Shown here one piece after another: positions 20,442 through 32,375 of a stretch of 64,000 nucleotides of DNA. Source of the DNA: Cerrena zonata. Its lineage: Eukaryota > Basidiomycota > Agaricomycetes > Polyporales > Cerrenaceae. Numbering within the stretch: position 1 is the first letter of the stretch; every line of letters begins with the position of its first letter. The notes under the pieces were generated by a model, which was not told the origin of the DNA, ran no database searches, and saw only the letters and a list, made by a program, of their open reading frames with translations. The position numbers and the translations under genes are program-made. Location of the stretch: assembly GCA_038087015.1 (NCBI GenBank), contig JASBNA010000007.1:496001-560000 (forward strand), read 5' to 3'.

Positions 20442-21541
20442 ATGAGCGAACATCTCAGTCCTATTACCACCTTGTTCTCCGTCAACGGACTGGTAGCCGT
20501 TGTCACAGGAGGCGGGACAGGTGCGTGTACTTTTGCCTAGTACAATACACTGAGGCTGACAGTGAGATTCGTTCATAGGAATCGGATTGATGATAGCGAC
20601 CGCACTCGAGAACAACGGCGCAACTGTATATATCGTCTCCAAGAGGCTTTCCGTGCTAGAGGAAGCGGCACGCAAAAACAACGTACGTCTACATGCATTT
20701 CGACACCATTCGATATAGTCCCTGATTCGGCGACCGCGCGTAGCAGCACGGAAAGCTTATTCCTGTTGCCTGTGATGTCTCCAGTCAAGAGTCAATCTTG
20801 AATCTGGTGGGGATCATCAAGGCCCGTCACGGATACATCAACCTGTTAGTCAACAACGCAGGAATGGCCCTTAATCTCCTACCGAAGCTGCCCACTCCTA
20901 AGGACGGAGATATCAAAGCGTACCAGCAAGCGCTGTGGAACGCAGGATCTCCAGGAGATTTCTCGAAAACGTTCGAGGTCAATACGACGGCGATATGGTA
21001 CACGACAGTAGCATTCCTTGAGCTTCTCGATGCTGGCAACAAACGCGGCAACTTGAAGGGCATGACCAGTCAAGTGATCTCGGTCACTAGTGGGGGCGGC
21101 TATAGGAAGGATGAGAAAGTGTACAGCATGTCCTACACGCTCAGCAAAGCTGCGGCTACCCATTTGGGCAAGATGCTCGCTCACTTCCTGAAGGACTGGA
21201 ACATTCGCAGCAACGTTATCGCACCGGGCGTATTCCCTTCAAGTAAGCCCAGTTGGATAGCAAGATATTGCTGTTTGGCAAGCCGTACTAAAGAAACCGA
21301 GCTAGCTATGACGGAAGGCTTAATCACTGACGCCGGGATGAAGGCTGCCGTTCCACTCGGACGTGCAGGTAATATGGACGATATGGGAGGCTTGGTACTT
21401 TTCTTGGCCAGCAAGGTAGGTACCAATCGGCACTAAAAATAGCACATACTCAGGCCTTCTGTTCAGGCTGGCGCATACGTCAACGGGACCGTTCATTTGA
21501 TCGACGGAGGGAGACTCACCTTGTTCCCATCTACTTATTAG
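20442..21541 (+). CDS. Short-chain dehydrogenase/reductase (SDR)
   Basis: Five exons: 20442-20520, 20579-20682, 20747-21242, 21306-21415 and 21467-21541; 864 nt, 287 aa. The classical SDR motifs are present. The cofactor loop TGGGTGIG is split by intron 1. NNAG follows at about residue 90. The active-site YTLSK (Tyr-x3-Lys) comes after the conserved SVTSGGG serine region. The chain ends with GAYVNGTVHLIDGGRL. The enzyme catalyses NAD(P)-dependent oxidoreduction, but the substrate cannot be told from sequence. It is cytosolic, since no signal peptide is seen. It converges on a 2-oxoglutarate dioxygenase gene with about 270 bp between stops; the pairing is suggestive but not evidence of a shared pathway. 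Confidence 0.9.
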
Positions 21542-21808
21542 ATACACTGCAGACAGTTTGTTGTCAACGAATCTAGGGACATTAGTAGCTTTAGCATATA
21601 CGCAGGAACGGACTTGTATTACTCGGAACCAATTGCGACTGGAGAGTGGAGTATATCGGACTTAAGCTTTCAATTATACGTAGTGGCTTTCTCCGTAAAG
21701 TGCTTCCTGTATTCATCAATCCACTATCGTACAGTTGGCAGCTCGATCATGCAGATCGGAAGTTGATCGGTTGCAATAGCAAGGATTAGATCAGCCCGAG
21801 CACGACAT

Positions 21809-23356
21809 TTATTTCGAGTGAGCATATGTGGCTTCCAGCCTCGATTTCACATAGTCTCCTGCGGTGACGACTTCGTATTTCGCTGGTCGGTCTTCTGAGA
21901 CGCAACTTGGCAGAGCCTTCCAAGAGAGTTGAGCACCGTATTTCATTGATGCGATTCAACGTAATCACGCACCTCGAGTTTTACGTCGTAATCTGTGCCG
22001 AAAAATAACGGGATTGAATATCTCTCCACACCAGATCGGTTGACAGCTCGATGGACAGTCGATTTGAATATATCATCTGAAACAAGGGAACATCAGATTT
22101 GAAATAATGTCGTTACTGTTTCCACATACTCGTCCAACGCGCGAACTGGTCACCGAGACTATTATGGGATGCAATTAGTGCAAGTAGAGCCGGACAGGTT
22201 GACAGTACGAAAACAACACTGACTTGACTACTAACGACCCTGGGATAGGAACTGCATCTATCCACTTGCCCTCTGTGTTCAGCACCTGGAGGGCCTGAAT
22301 TTGATCTTGCCAAAGTATAGTAAAGCACTGCATGGGAACGTTCAATATTGATAAGAGAATACGAAATTCTTCTGATATATCACCTCGTAACTGTGATTAG
22401 ATTAAGTCAATTAGAGGTGCGAGGAACATACGTAATGGAATGAAACATACTCGGTATGGGCACCAATTCCTTCCACCCGGTCGTCAACATTGCCAGTTTG
22501 TGGTGGATAATAGAGTAATCTCATAATCGCTGCCGGTTTTGTGGTCTATAATTGAATAGATGAGAATATATCATTTCATACTGAAAGCCTCGTGAACAAC
22601 CTTGTCGTCAAAGAAGTCCTCTGGCAGATCCAACGCGAGGGCGAAGATTGGGAAGAGTGCTTTTCCCAGATGTACTGCAGCATGGCTGGTCGATTTGAAT
22701 ACGCCGCAATAGATGGAAACTCTATAGGAAAGACGCACTAATATTCCAAGACATCTTCTCTAAAGCCAGGTAAGTCCTCGGGCCACACGTTTTGTCCAGT
22801 CATGGCACCATCGTTCGCTCTTGTGGAGCCTGACGTTTCTTCCCAGCCGATGTCAAAGCCTTCATGAAGGTCACCCCTGTTTTCAGGGTTGGTGTTTTCA
22901 CCGAGAAGTGCGGTGTACCCTTTGAAATTGGGAGACTTGTGAATGTCAAGAGGAGCTTTACTGGAGAGCGGTAAAGAGAAGAATTGTTTGGCTGCCGACA
23001 GTGTCTTATTAAGGGTGGCAGGGGGTATGGAGTGATTCTTTACTGTACGAGGACAGTTGAGTAATGATGTTTACGGTTATGGTGACAAGTAAAGGTATGG
23101 ACACGTACCATAGAAGAACCCAACATTGATGCATGCATCCCGAATCTCATCCGCGAGCGCGCGTCTCACGGATGGATCTTTAGAGTAGATGCTTTGCACA
23201 TCGCTGAGGGCATGTTACATGTGTCTTCTCTAACCGCGATTGTAGCCGGTAGACTTACATGATTGGAATTTGGTCGAATGTACTTTGAGTCCGATGATCC
23301 GCAAAAACCAATGGGCGACTCAGGCTAGGGTTCTGACCTGCTCCTTCCATGTTCAT
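21809..23356 (-). CDS. 2-oxoglutarate/Fe(II)-dependent dioxygenase (isopenicillin N synthase-like)
   Basis: Ten exons on the minus strand: 23259-23356, 23109-23203, 22739-23042, 22601-22685, 22545-22451, 22384-22390, 22224-22327, 22130-22158, 21973-22076 and 21809-21916; 1029 nt, 342 aa, every phase consistent. The N-terminal DIOX_N half reads RDACINVGFFYVKNH and HKSPNFKGYTALLGE. The catalytic half has GAHTDYE (first His and Asp of the iron site), STVHRAVNRSG (second His) and RYSIPLFFG (Arg that binds 2-oxoglutarate). It hydroxylates or oxidises a small molecule with O2 and 2-oxoglutarate; the substrate is unknown. Exon 6 is a 7-nt microexon encoding the residues right after the HxD aspartate split. 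The exon 4 donor is GTTGTT, a weak site chosen because it keeps the DDKTTKPAAIMRL motif in frame. An alternative start is the ATG at 23350. Confidence 0.88.
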
Positions 23357-24002
23357 ATAAGTTTACGGTTGAGTTTGGAGTTTGGAATCTTAGGAGGAGT
23401 AGAATAGTCTACCAAGCAAGGAAAGTCGGATACCGGTTCATCTGCGGGCCTTCGAACATTAAATACTGGCTCGTGCCGGGACCCTATCTTAAATATATGC
23501 TGAAGATAAGATAACGCTATCGGAAATCGGGATAAATGGATGAGTTCAATAGTTGCGCCTATTCCAGACCGAAGTTGGTATGAATTAGTGGACATCGTCA
23601 CTCATTCAGTGCTCAAAGAAACCCCGAGGAGAGGAAATAGTATAATTTACAAAAATATAACTAATATCGCGTTTCTTTCTGATCTAAAGGCCCGGAGTTC
23701 TGTAGCTAACGGTGACATCTACGCGGAGAGCATCTATATAGCAGCTGCTTACATGGGGGTATGTTAGGACACGAGCTAGGTAGCGCTGTCGGGCAGTCGG
23801 TGGCACGCAGTAGTATGGCATTCGGCTTGGACGTATCTCCCATTACTTTAGTTTCCTTATTTAGACATGTGCGATCGGTGATATCACTCCGAGTCTGTCT
23901 GCGGCTTTGCGGCTTTGCTTTGAGAACTTGATCCATAACGCAATAACTTTACGAGCGGACGCTGCTGTGAGATGGAGCATTTATATTGGAGCTAATCATT
24001 AG
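23357..24002. other. Intergenic
   Basis: Upstream of the dioxygenase and downstream of the F-box-like gene. I see nothing supported here. Confidence 0.5.
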
Positions 24003-26171
24003 CTACCACGGCCATCCTGGATTCAAATTTCCCCTAATGTGGTCAATGTTTTTCTCAACTCGAATACCCGATGATCCACGGAAATCAAAAGCGATCCGCC
24101 CCTGACCAACATAATTCACCCAGGTAGTTTGCGGCGGTGGTTCAATAGGTGGGAGGGGAATGAACGGCGAAGGCGAAAGAGATGAATCCAGATCGGCATC
24201 GGGTAGTCGCTCTTCGGGAGAAAGTGGTGGTACGGAGAAGTGTGTCGGTGGGTGATACTGCACTTCGAAAGGGATGGTGGGAGGATCCTTCGTGAAGCGG
24301 GAACGCTGGCCCACCACCCCTGATACAGCGTCCACAAGTTCGAGGATTATATCCCTATGGTGTCCACAGCACTGGAGCACCAACTCTGAGAATCTTCCAC
24401 ATCCTCCATAGGCTAGGTCTGCTTGAGCTTCAATAGCATCAAGTAAATGACCTATGTGACAATGATATTGTACTCTTCGTCTCGCAGGTCTCCTAAAGAG
24501 AGTTAGAATGAGAATCCGAATGGAATGGAAAAGTGATCGATCGTGCGAGTTATAATGGAATGTCGACCATGATTTTAGAATATATGGGAGTATATGAACG
24601 GCTGATCCACTTATTTCGAGTGCATGTAGTCCACACGGCGAACATCTTGGTATCAAATTGGCTCCAAGGGTTCCCATTTCCTGCATAACAGCATCCCAGA
24701 TCTGTGCTGAAGGCGAAGAGCTGAGCTGTAGGTAAACAATATGCCTCAGGTCAAAGTCCTGCAATAGAGAACGTAGAGAGTCGGAAAGGCCCTCGCTGCT
24801 CAAATAGCAGTATTCGAACTGGAACTTCATGTACGGCTGAGATACCAAATCATGAGTAAACTGGGAGGTAGATGAGGAGTTCCAGTCAAAATGGTAGAAG
24901 GCAATGGCCACCTCGAGTATGTTGATATATCCATTCTTTTCGACGAAATGCAAGCCAAAGCCTGAGGCTGGTGCGCATTTCTGAAGGTTCAAGACAAGCT
25001 TGGAAACAATGGACCGGAGGGTGTCATTGGCTCCTTCAATTGTCATGAGCATTTTCCTGTGCTTGATGCGCAGGTCGAGAATTGCAGATGAAGGAAATAG
25101 ACAATGTGTAAGGAGTGTATTGACGCAAATTGGATCTGAATGAATCTTCAATATCTCCAAAAAGGGGAGGTGGATAGTGGGTAGCGATGTGTGATGAACG
25201 ACATCATGGACGAGATCCGTGGCCATATAGTAGTGATCTATAAACTCCAATGTTTTCAGTTTGACAGTATTTGATAGCACCGCTATAAGGCCACATAAGG
25301 TGCAAGTGTTTAGAGAAGATTTCAGGGGAAAGGTGACCGGATATATTTGAAGAGTAGTGAGAGTCTTTGCACGAATAAATGAGGGGTAAGGCAGAATCTG
25401 GTAGCCTTGAATGACGATGTTTGTCAGAGCCGGAAGATCGTGATGGGTGAGAATATCTGGAAGTGGTTGGAGGTGGTGATTACGCAGTTCGATAGACTTG
25501 AGGGCCGGGAAGGCACTCAGGTTTCGAGTACCAAAGACTTCTAGAAGGATGTGATCTGGTAGTTGTAAGGTGAAATGTTCGATACGATGTGCCTGAAACA
25601 GAACCATCTGGAGGGAGGATAGTGTATCATGTTCTGGTAAAGGTCGTAGGTCCCTGCGTCGCCAGTCGGAAGTCGAGCTTGCTAAGCTCCAAGGATAAAT
25701 TTTGAGCTTGGCTTGATTGGAACGGAGGAGGAACTCTTCGACACAATCTGGACGCCCCAGATGTATGATATGCCAAAGACTGTGCGTGCAGAGTGCCGCG
25801 TCACGCCAATGATGGCATACGTGGGTTACTAGGATCCACCTGTATGGGTTGGGATCAGGTGTATCGAACCCAGTATATGTGAATGGGGCGGTCGCAAAAT
25901 AATTGAATATTTCACTCAGTATTTCGACCGACAATTTCGATACGGGGAGGAGATTGTTAATGTATCGACATTTCAGCGCAATTTTGTGTAGTTCCTGGTG
26001 TATAGTATTTCTGCTAGCTAGGATGTCCTGTTGTAGCGATAATATCATCGGAGCTGATATGTCATCGCAACCTGAATTTAGGTGCAATAAATAGTCAACT
26101 ACTTGACATCGTTGGCACACTGAGTACAGAGACCTACTTTGATAGAGGCTATTTGGGGTATCATTTTCCAT
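24003..26171 (-). CDS. F-box-like domain protein
   Basis: Single-exon gene of 722 aa from the ATG at 26171; an in-frame TTG seven codons upstream is not used. After ~60 residues comes LPVSKLSVEILSEIFNYF, then WILVTHVCHHWRDAALCTHS and LWHIIHL, the F-box-like pattern that is hugely expanded in Agaricomycetes. The long C-terminal part has leucine-rich segments of the kind that form substrate-binding repeats, ending in a Pro-rich stretch (LPPIEPPPQTTW). The expected role is an adaptor that brings substrates to an SCF ubiquitin ligase through Skp1, but the target is unknown and many family members are uncharacterised. No introns are needed. There is a low-complexity EEAxx-free, hydrophilic leader before the F-box with coiled-coil-like spacing. 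Confidence 0.82.
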   Translation of the reverse strand: MENDTPNSLYQSRSLYSVCQRCQVVDYLLHLNSGCDDISAPMILSLQQDILASRNTIHQELHKIALKCRYINNLLPVSKLSVEILSEIFNYFATAPFTYTGFDTPDPNPYRWILVTHVCHHWRDAALCTHSLWHIIHLGRPDCVEEFLLRSNQAKLKIYPWSLASSTSDWRRRDLRPLPEHDTLSSLQMVLFQAHRIEHFTLQLPDHILLEVFGTRNLSAFPALKSIELRNHHLQPLPDILTHHDLPALTNIVIQGYQILPYPSFIRAKTLTTLQIYPVTFPLKSSLNTCTLCGLIAVLSNTVKLKTLEFIDHYYMATDLVHDVVHHTSLPTIHLPFLEILKIHSDPICVNTLLTHCLFPSSAILDLRIKHRKMLMTIEGANDTLRSIVSKLVLNLQKCAPASGFGLHFVEKNGYINILEVAIAFYHFDWNSSSTSQFTHDLVSQPYMKFQFEYCYLSSEGLSDSLRSLLQDFDLRHIVYLQLSSSPSAQIWDAVMQEMGTLGANLIPRCSPCGLHALEISGSAVHILPYILKSWSTFHYNSHDRSLFHSIRILILTLFRRPARRRVQYHCHIGHLLDAIEAQADLAYGGCGRFSELVLQCCGHHRDIILELVDAVSGVVGQRSRFTKDPPTIPFEVQYHPPTHFSVPPLSPEERLPDADLDSSLSPSPFIPLPPIEPPPQTTWVNYVGQGRIAFDFRGSSGIRVEKNIDHIRGNLNPGWPW

Positions 26172-26749
26172 CCCGTTCCCTACGACGGTCAACTAGATCG
26201 ACCCAGTGGTGGACTAGATGTCGAAGTTGACTGTTGTGACCACAAATCGTTGAACTTGAGGGGCGGTTGTGGCAACAATGTTTAGCTAAGCATACCGATC
26301 AATCGGAGGGGCATCCTTCCATCTAGCTGAGGCTGAACTTCCTAGGAGAGAACTGAACAACGGACCCGACTGAGCTCGGTCATCCCAGGTACTTTGCACT
26401 TGATTACCCCTCAAGATTCAAGAATAACTTGAAATCATTGAATCGAGAATACAACAGTTCAACTTGGATTCTTTTCGTCTGTACCTTCTACTCCTCACTC
26501 TGGGACCGTGATATCAAAGTCCCATGATTTATTGTGGGTCAAGATAAAGCATGTATGATAAGTACCGTACTGCTAGTGGTAGCACCAAGTGGGCTTATAG
26601 ACTATGACACGGAGTGCTATGTAGCCTAATTACTGTAGTACTGGTAGTCGATGTTGTGATTACGTCAGCACTCATTTGGCGAATCGGGTGGTCGCGGTTA
26701 CCGTCTTGAAGTCATAGCAAACTTGTCTTTACTACTTACCTCCATCACA
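26172..26749. other. Intergenic, divergent promoter region (F-box-like / KGD4)
   Basis: Non-coding between two divergent genes. No element recognised. Confidence 0.5.
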
Positions 26750-27189
26750 ATGTACCCGTCACTGCGACGCAGCATTCATAAACCTCTCATTCGCTTCATT
26801 GGGAGGCGACAGTGGCCTTCACGTTCGTATACTAATCATTAGCCGACCAGAAATAGCTTACTGATCCTCACTAGATCCAGAGCCGCAACACCCGCATCCG
26901 TTCGCTCCAGTAGAACTTAAACAGTCCTTCTCAGACTTCATCTCCAAGTTCCAGAGTACTTCATCTCAATCGCATAGCGCAGCATCAACCCCTTCACCTT
27001 CTGTGTCAATATCCAAATCGGGTGCCAATGTGCAGGTGTTCCAAGAGTTCTGGCAAGCACCGGAAAGGCTTTGGAGACATGATCTAGAGGACCATGAGGT
27101 CGAACTAGCCATGGTGCGCAACTGTCATATCGATACCTTGTCTATACTTACCAATTTGTACATAGACCGGTGGCGCTTCGAAATACTAA
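26750..27189 (+). CDS. KGD4: 2-oxoglutarate dehydrogenase subunit 4 (Kgd4/YMR31/MRPS36 family)
   Basis: Three exons, 26750-26822, 26875-27113 and 27166-27189; 336 nt, 111 aa. The N-terminus is short, basic and lacks acidic residues (MYPSLRRSIHKPLIRFIGRR), fitting a mitochondrial presequence, and contains the family motif PLIRF-x2-RR. A Pro/His stretch (PEPQHPHPFAP) follows. The C-terminus, encoded by the 24-nt last exon, ends AMTGGASKY, matching the conserved GGAS/RGGP tail of this family. In yeast and animals Kgd4/MRPS36 tethers the E3 dihydrolipoyl dehydrogenase to the 2-oxoglutarate dehydrogenase complex in the matrix; older annotations call it a mitochondrial ribosomal protein. Without the last splice the frame would run on into a non-conserved tail, which supports the third exon. 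The assignment rests on short motifs. Confidence 0.75.
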
Positions 27190-28208
27190 CTCACTACATA
27201 AACGTCGCATCTACACAATGAATTATATTTATTCACGCCCTCTGCGAGAAATGTTGTGTCGAAGACCCGACTTGCGCCAAATGTTCATTTAGAATTTTAT
27301 TCTACTCAAGACTGCTATATCCTAGTCTTCCATCTGGTCGTCCCGGTTCTTTCGTCTTCGAAAAGACGCGGCAAACTGTAAGATTATCGCTGGAAACTGC
27401 TACATTCGAAATGACGACAATCATCCAAAGGACCGAAGAGATCATATAGTTGACTCGTCTTCAAACCCGAAGTACATACCCTCAGGTCATCAACTTCAAG
27501 TTGGATTTATCACAAGAAGCGTTACACAATTCACCAACAACCATTTATCTACTTCTTGTTCCAAGAACCGTTGTGGAGTCACATTTCCTGTAACCAGGGT
27601 CTTTCTCTGCGGATACTATCCGTCTTCAGTAACAAGAAACATTGTCCTTCATTCAATGACGTGAGCATTGGGCTTCCTTCATATTATGATATCATTAAGA
27701 CTCTCTGACGACCTAGTCGCCACAGCGCCGCCGTCGGAATGACCAAGGGTATTATCACCTGCAAGCCCGCGCATAGCTGTCTCTGGTGTAACTGGGTACA
27801 TGGTAACATATTGCTTCTTTGAAGATGATCTTAGAAGCGTTCTTTCGGCACGTCTTGATAAGTTGCTTCTTGCGAATATTGTATGAGGAATCCTTCCTCG
27901 CAAGCAGATTGTTGCCGGGCGGTTTACACAAGTGAGTATGGAGTAGCGATGATCCTGTGGCGTCCTTTCTCATTCCGTCTCTAACGCTTTTCATGGCAGC
28001 GCCATGGTCTCATCTCAAGATATCCGGTAAGTTCGTCACGTCAAACTGTCATAAGAAGCGATTCGCTGTCCTGGAAGACCAACTTTTCCCAAGCCCTCAA
28101 GATAAGACATGGCGTCTTATTCTCTTAACCTCTTGGGCGTTGCGTTGCTACTTAAGACGAGCATGACTCTGCCTCTTTCAGGATTGACTCACGCCTCGCC
28201 GTATTTCG
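27190..28208. other. Intergenic before the membrane-protein array
   Basis: No supported gene. Small open frames on both strands at 27679-28166 have no recognisable content. Confidence 0.45.
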
Positions 28209-29421
28209 ATGAATGTCTCTGACCCTATCCTCAACCCAAATACACCCCTCGCCTTCGTCACTGCGGAGGAAGCGCTGGGACTAACAATAGCTCTGTGCCT
28301 GCGCTCGATAACGGTTGGGGTAAGCACCTTTATCTACTATACAAAGTAGACTTCGTAGTGGTGCTGATTTTGACTCAGGCGTGGTGTTGGGATACTGTAA
28401 TGAGCATAGCAGAAGAACACCGTACATTTAGAAAACGACGCTGGAGATTTCCTGACTATGTCTATTTTCTATCCAGGTATGATTCACTATTACTAATTGC
28501 GACAGATGTCGAACTAACGCGAATACACGTAGAATAGCATCAGGGGTCTTCGTCGTAGTCATTTTCGTATACAGAGGTGATGTCCTTGAGAATTATAATC
28601 AATTTATGCTATTGATATCTCTTGGCACAGTTGCACCCCTCGAGAACTGCCAAATCATCCTCCAGTCTTCACTCTGGCTCGCAGCGGCGGCACTACAGCT
28701 CAACTCTCTTCTTTTTCTTCTACGATTATGTGGCATATTCCATGATTGTCAGAGAGTAAAAGGCGTCTTCGTAGTTCTCTGGTTAGCGGAACTAGCTTGT
28801 TCCGTCTTGTCCAGTTTCTCCGCTTATGCAAAACATGTTGGTCCAACTAAGCAATGCTATACCCACAGTCTTACGTCATTTGCCCCAGTCGGATACATCG
28901 GTGTTGCAGTCTACGATACCCTTGTATTTCTCACCGTATCGGTCAAAATTCTGCGAATCGATCCTGCTCTTGACTGGAAGAGCGAGGTCAAACTATTCTT
29001 CAACAACAAGCACATGAGTCATGTATACCGAACTCTGCTGCGAACAGGGCAGCTCTATTACTTGTAAGGGTTTCGCGACCAATTCATTCCATGGTTGTGA
29101 TTATTGACAGACAATCTTTACCTTAGCGCCACGGTGTGTGCGAACATCGTCCTACTCGCTATCATGTTTTCCCCAACCATCTCCCCTGCTCTGAGAATTT
29201 CAACGACGTGTCCAAATGTGCTAATTCAAAACTCCATGGCCTGCAAAGTGTTCAGATTACTCAGACTGGAGGCTATGGACGGAAATTCTCAACGCACCAT
29301 TTCCCACGAGCTGCCTGTGCGAACTCAAACGCCGGTCACCGGAGTTTCCGCCACAGATGTCGACAACCGGACAGGAAAGGAGTTAGATAGTTGTCTGTAC
29401 AACCCAACATACCAAGTTTAA
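28209..29421 (+). CDS. Multi-pass membrane protein, DUF6533/6534-like, array copy A
   Basis: Five exons: 28209-28319, 28379-28476, 28533-28576, 28631-29063 and 29127-29421; 981 nt, 326 aa. Seven or so hydrophobic segments are visible. The family signature after the first membrane helix is WDTVMSIAEEHRTF, then PDYVYFLSR. A longer conserved block has LNSLLFLLRLCGIFHD, YDTLVFLTVSVKIL, and RTLLRTGQLYYF at the exon 4/5 junction. The hydrophilic C-tail is variable. Such proteins are abundant in Agaricomycetes and often described as receptor-like, but no ligand or G-protein coupling is established. First member of a four-gene head-to-tail array; the paralogues share the intron positions and an identical 44-nt exon 3. 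Confidence 0.85.
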
Positions 29422-30390
29422 TCAAAAGTTACTGATCGTAAGTAGCAACATATCCTCATGGATCGCGTAACGTGCTAATGTTGTCAAGGCATACAACTTC
29501 TCTTTATCTACAACGATTCATAGGACCCTGCACAATCAGAAACTTGTGCTTGGAGATGATTTTTCTGCTCGGCTTTCAAACTATCCATTGAACCGAAAAA
29601 AACTTATAGATATCTGCTCAGTTCTTGGTCAGTCGATCAATCCCATTTAGCAATCGTGGTCAAACCGCAGTTGGGATGTAACCTCGACTACAATCAGCTG
29701 CTGACAGTTGAGCTCGTTCGTCACCGGGATACAAGAATGAAACATAATGTAGTTCTTTTCTCATAAGTTTCCGTGATTAACCTTACTATCGGTAACGATT
29801 CCTGCTTCTACATAATTCTATAGAACAGTCTTCCGCGGATTAGGTTTCGCCGTCCGTTCTGTCTGATCCGTGTTAGACAGGAGAAGTGGTTGAAGACTTC
29901 GTGACTCTAATATCAGTACGTTATACCCTTCTGCTTCTACACCGCTATAGAGAGTTATATTCCACAATTACTAGTACCTCGACAGGTATCATCATTATTC
30001 CTCTCAGTTGTGTATTTCTGATCTCAAGGCGTCTAGTCGCCGAGATCCATTTCTGACTTTGTAGATGACCGTCAGTCCTCACTTAGACTCAGAGCCTTCC
30101 TGCCAAAATTATTGGTTCGATTTAATCGTACGTCTCGATTCTCGCCATCAATCCTCTTCTCTAGGCGATGCTCATTCCGGTATATGTTTACTGCCAAATC
30201 TCCTTGGAAGTAGTAAATGGCTAAAACCTTTTTGTTTGATCATCGCAACCTTGGCAGATGTATACTATCTGGATCCTTGACAAAGTTTCGTCAGTTGTTA
30301 GTAACCATAACCACTTACGATTAACAACAAATCAAACATTAAATCCCTTTATTTAGGGACCTTGGCCATTTCGTTTTGCTTAATGCTACA
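29422..30390. other. Intergenic within the array
   Basis: No gene. An open frame at 30065-30280 shows no similarity to the array proteins and no splice context. Confidence 0.45.
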
Positions 30391-31502
30391 ATGGTCGCCG
30401 CGACGCCCCTTCTGACTAACCATTCATTGACTGCGAGTTATCTTCATGTTGCTGTATGCACTGTATGTATACGACTATATCTCCTCGTTACATGCGGAAG
30501 ACTCATCATCTTTATCGAGGCTAGGTTTGGATATGGGATGCTCTTACGTCCGTGTCCAGCGAGATCGAAGCCCGTCGTAGGATAGGTTTTCGCATTACTC
30601 TTCCAGACACTGTCTACCTACTTGCTCGGTGAGTGCTAATGTCCCCTTACGTACAATACTCGTGTCTGATCCGTCTTCTTGGTAAGAGTGATTGCAGGAG
30701 TGACGGTATTGACTAATATCATTCACGCAGGCAAGTATCATACCATTATAGTTCGACACTGAATGCTTACAAACCTTACCTTAGTCGTATGGAGCAAAGA
30801 ATGTGACACTGGACTTGGCACCCAAACAGTCGCCTGGATTGCGGCTTTTGCATCTCCCTTGAACACCCTTTTGTTCTTAATCCGGGCGAACGCGGTATTT
30901 ATGCAGTCCAAGAGGTCAAGAGTTGCTTTCTTCCTTCTATGGATCACAACATTCGCTACTCTGACTGCTCCATTTTCCCTCATCAATGGTCGACTCCAGC
31001 CCATGGGATACTGTTTCGTAGAACGGGTAAAACGAATCGGGGCTGCGGGCGCCATCACGATCGCAATCTTTGATACGGTGGTATTCACCTCAATAACCTA
31101 CAAGCTCTTGGCAGTCAACAGGGTTGAAGAACCTGGTAGCGGGGCTCTATTGTTCGTTAATACAACGAATCGAATGTCAAAGGTCCTATTGATGACGGGT
31201 CAACTCTACTATTTGTGAGTAGCTACAGATACTAGAAGTCGTTCATTAAACTGAAATCTATGATGTCAAGCCCCGTAATCACTCTGAATACCCTAGTAAT
31301 GGCGGTGACATTATCATCATCCGCACCACCTCAGTATCAGGCCGTCGCTCTAGTCGCTGATGTAGTTTTCCAAAATGCGATGGCTTGTCATGTTTTTAGA
31401 CTTTTGCGTCTCGGATTCCTCCAAAACGATTCAACATCCTTAGATATACTATCGTGTAAAAGTCCGCTTCAATGGAACGAAAGTAATATTGATTATGTAT
31501 AG
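30391..31502 (+). CDS. Multi-pass membrane protein, DUF6533/6534-like, array copy B
   Basis: Five exons: 30391-30462, 30525-30628, 30687-30730, 30785-31214 and 31271-31502; 882 nt, 293 aa. Motifs: VWIWDALTSVSSE after helix 1, SPLNTLLFLIRANAVFMQ, GAITIAIFDTVVF, and LLMTGQLYYF. It is closer to copies C and D than to copy A (shared LIRANAVF and IFDTVVF). Intron 3 begins with GC (GCAAGT at 30731) where every paralogue has GT, making it a probable GC-AG intron. The ATG at 30391 is the first in frame. Length and topology are as in the paralogues, with a shorter C-tail. Confidence 0.83.
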
Positions 31503-32375
31503 AATGTATTCTCGTGCATAATACCACCTTGGCTCAGAATCAAGAGTCAGAATTATACGAAGTAGCACCTGGCGAGTGAATAAGAAGAATGTAGTTAAAC
31601 CATAAAAGTATACATTAGTATAGAGGGAGGACAAGAGAAACAACATTCCGAAGTGCTCGAGGGGCGTAGCAAGACTCGAGCAGAAGAGATTGAGACTCCC
31701 TTGCTCCCGACATCTTTCTTCCTGTCTTCCTGCAGGATCCTGGATATCGTGAGAGTAAAGATGTTGTCTTCCAGAAGGCCCCCTGCGTATCATGGTATAC
31801 GTATAGCCTAAGTGATCTACTGAGATCCTGGCTTGACACTATCCCCCGACTATTACGATGGTACATACTAATAGGGATAGGATCGGACATTATGGTACGA
31901 TATGTTCTTGACACTTCCCCAGGAGAACGACTGTCAGCGTATAGTTGTGGCACCACAATGGTAGTACCTACCACTTGAACATATCAATACTTACTACTAG
32001 CACATCGAGTTCAATTTTAAGCCGAATAGAAATACATCTTACACAATTTTACGATCATATCTCCGACACTTGGAAGACGAAATGAGAATCCTTGTCCTCA
32101 TGTTGTTGAACGTTGAACGTTGAACGTACAGCATCAAATTAGGAACACGACGAACTGTCGATCAGATCGATCTTTTACGTCACATCCCCCGAGCTCATGG
32201 TAACAGAGCACTTCACCTCTCCGTATCGATTCAACATCCACAAGGTGGCCAGTCATTGATATCCCCAACTTTTGGACCGATATTCATCAAGCGACAAAAC
32301 AGATGTGAATAGAAATCACTTACGCCATATAAGTTGACCTCCAAGGCGACTAGGAATCTCGACCATCCTCGTACT
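31503..32375. other. Intergenic within the array
   Basis: No gene. A short tandem repeat of GTTGAAC (three copies) lies at about 32105-32126. Confidence 0.45.
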
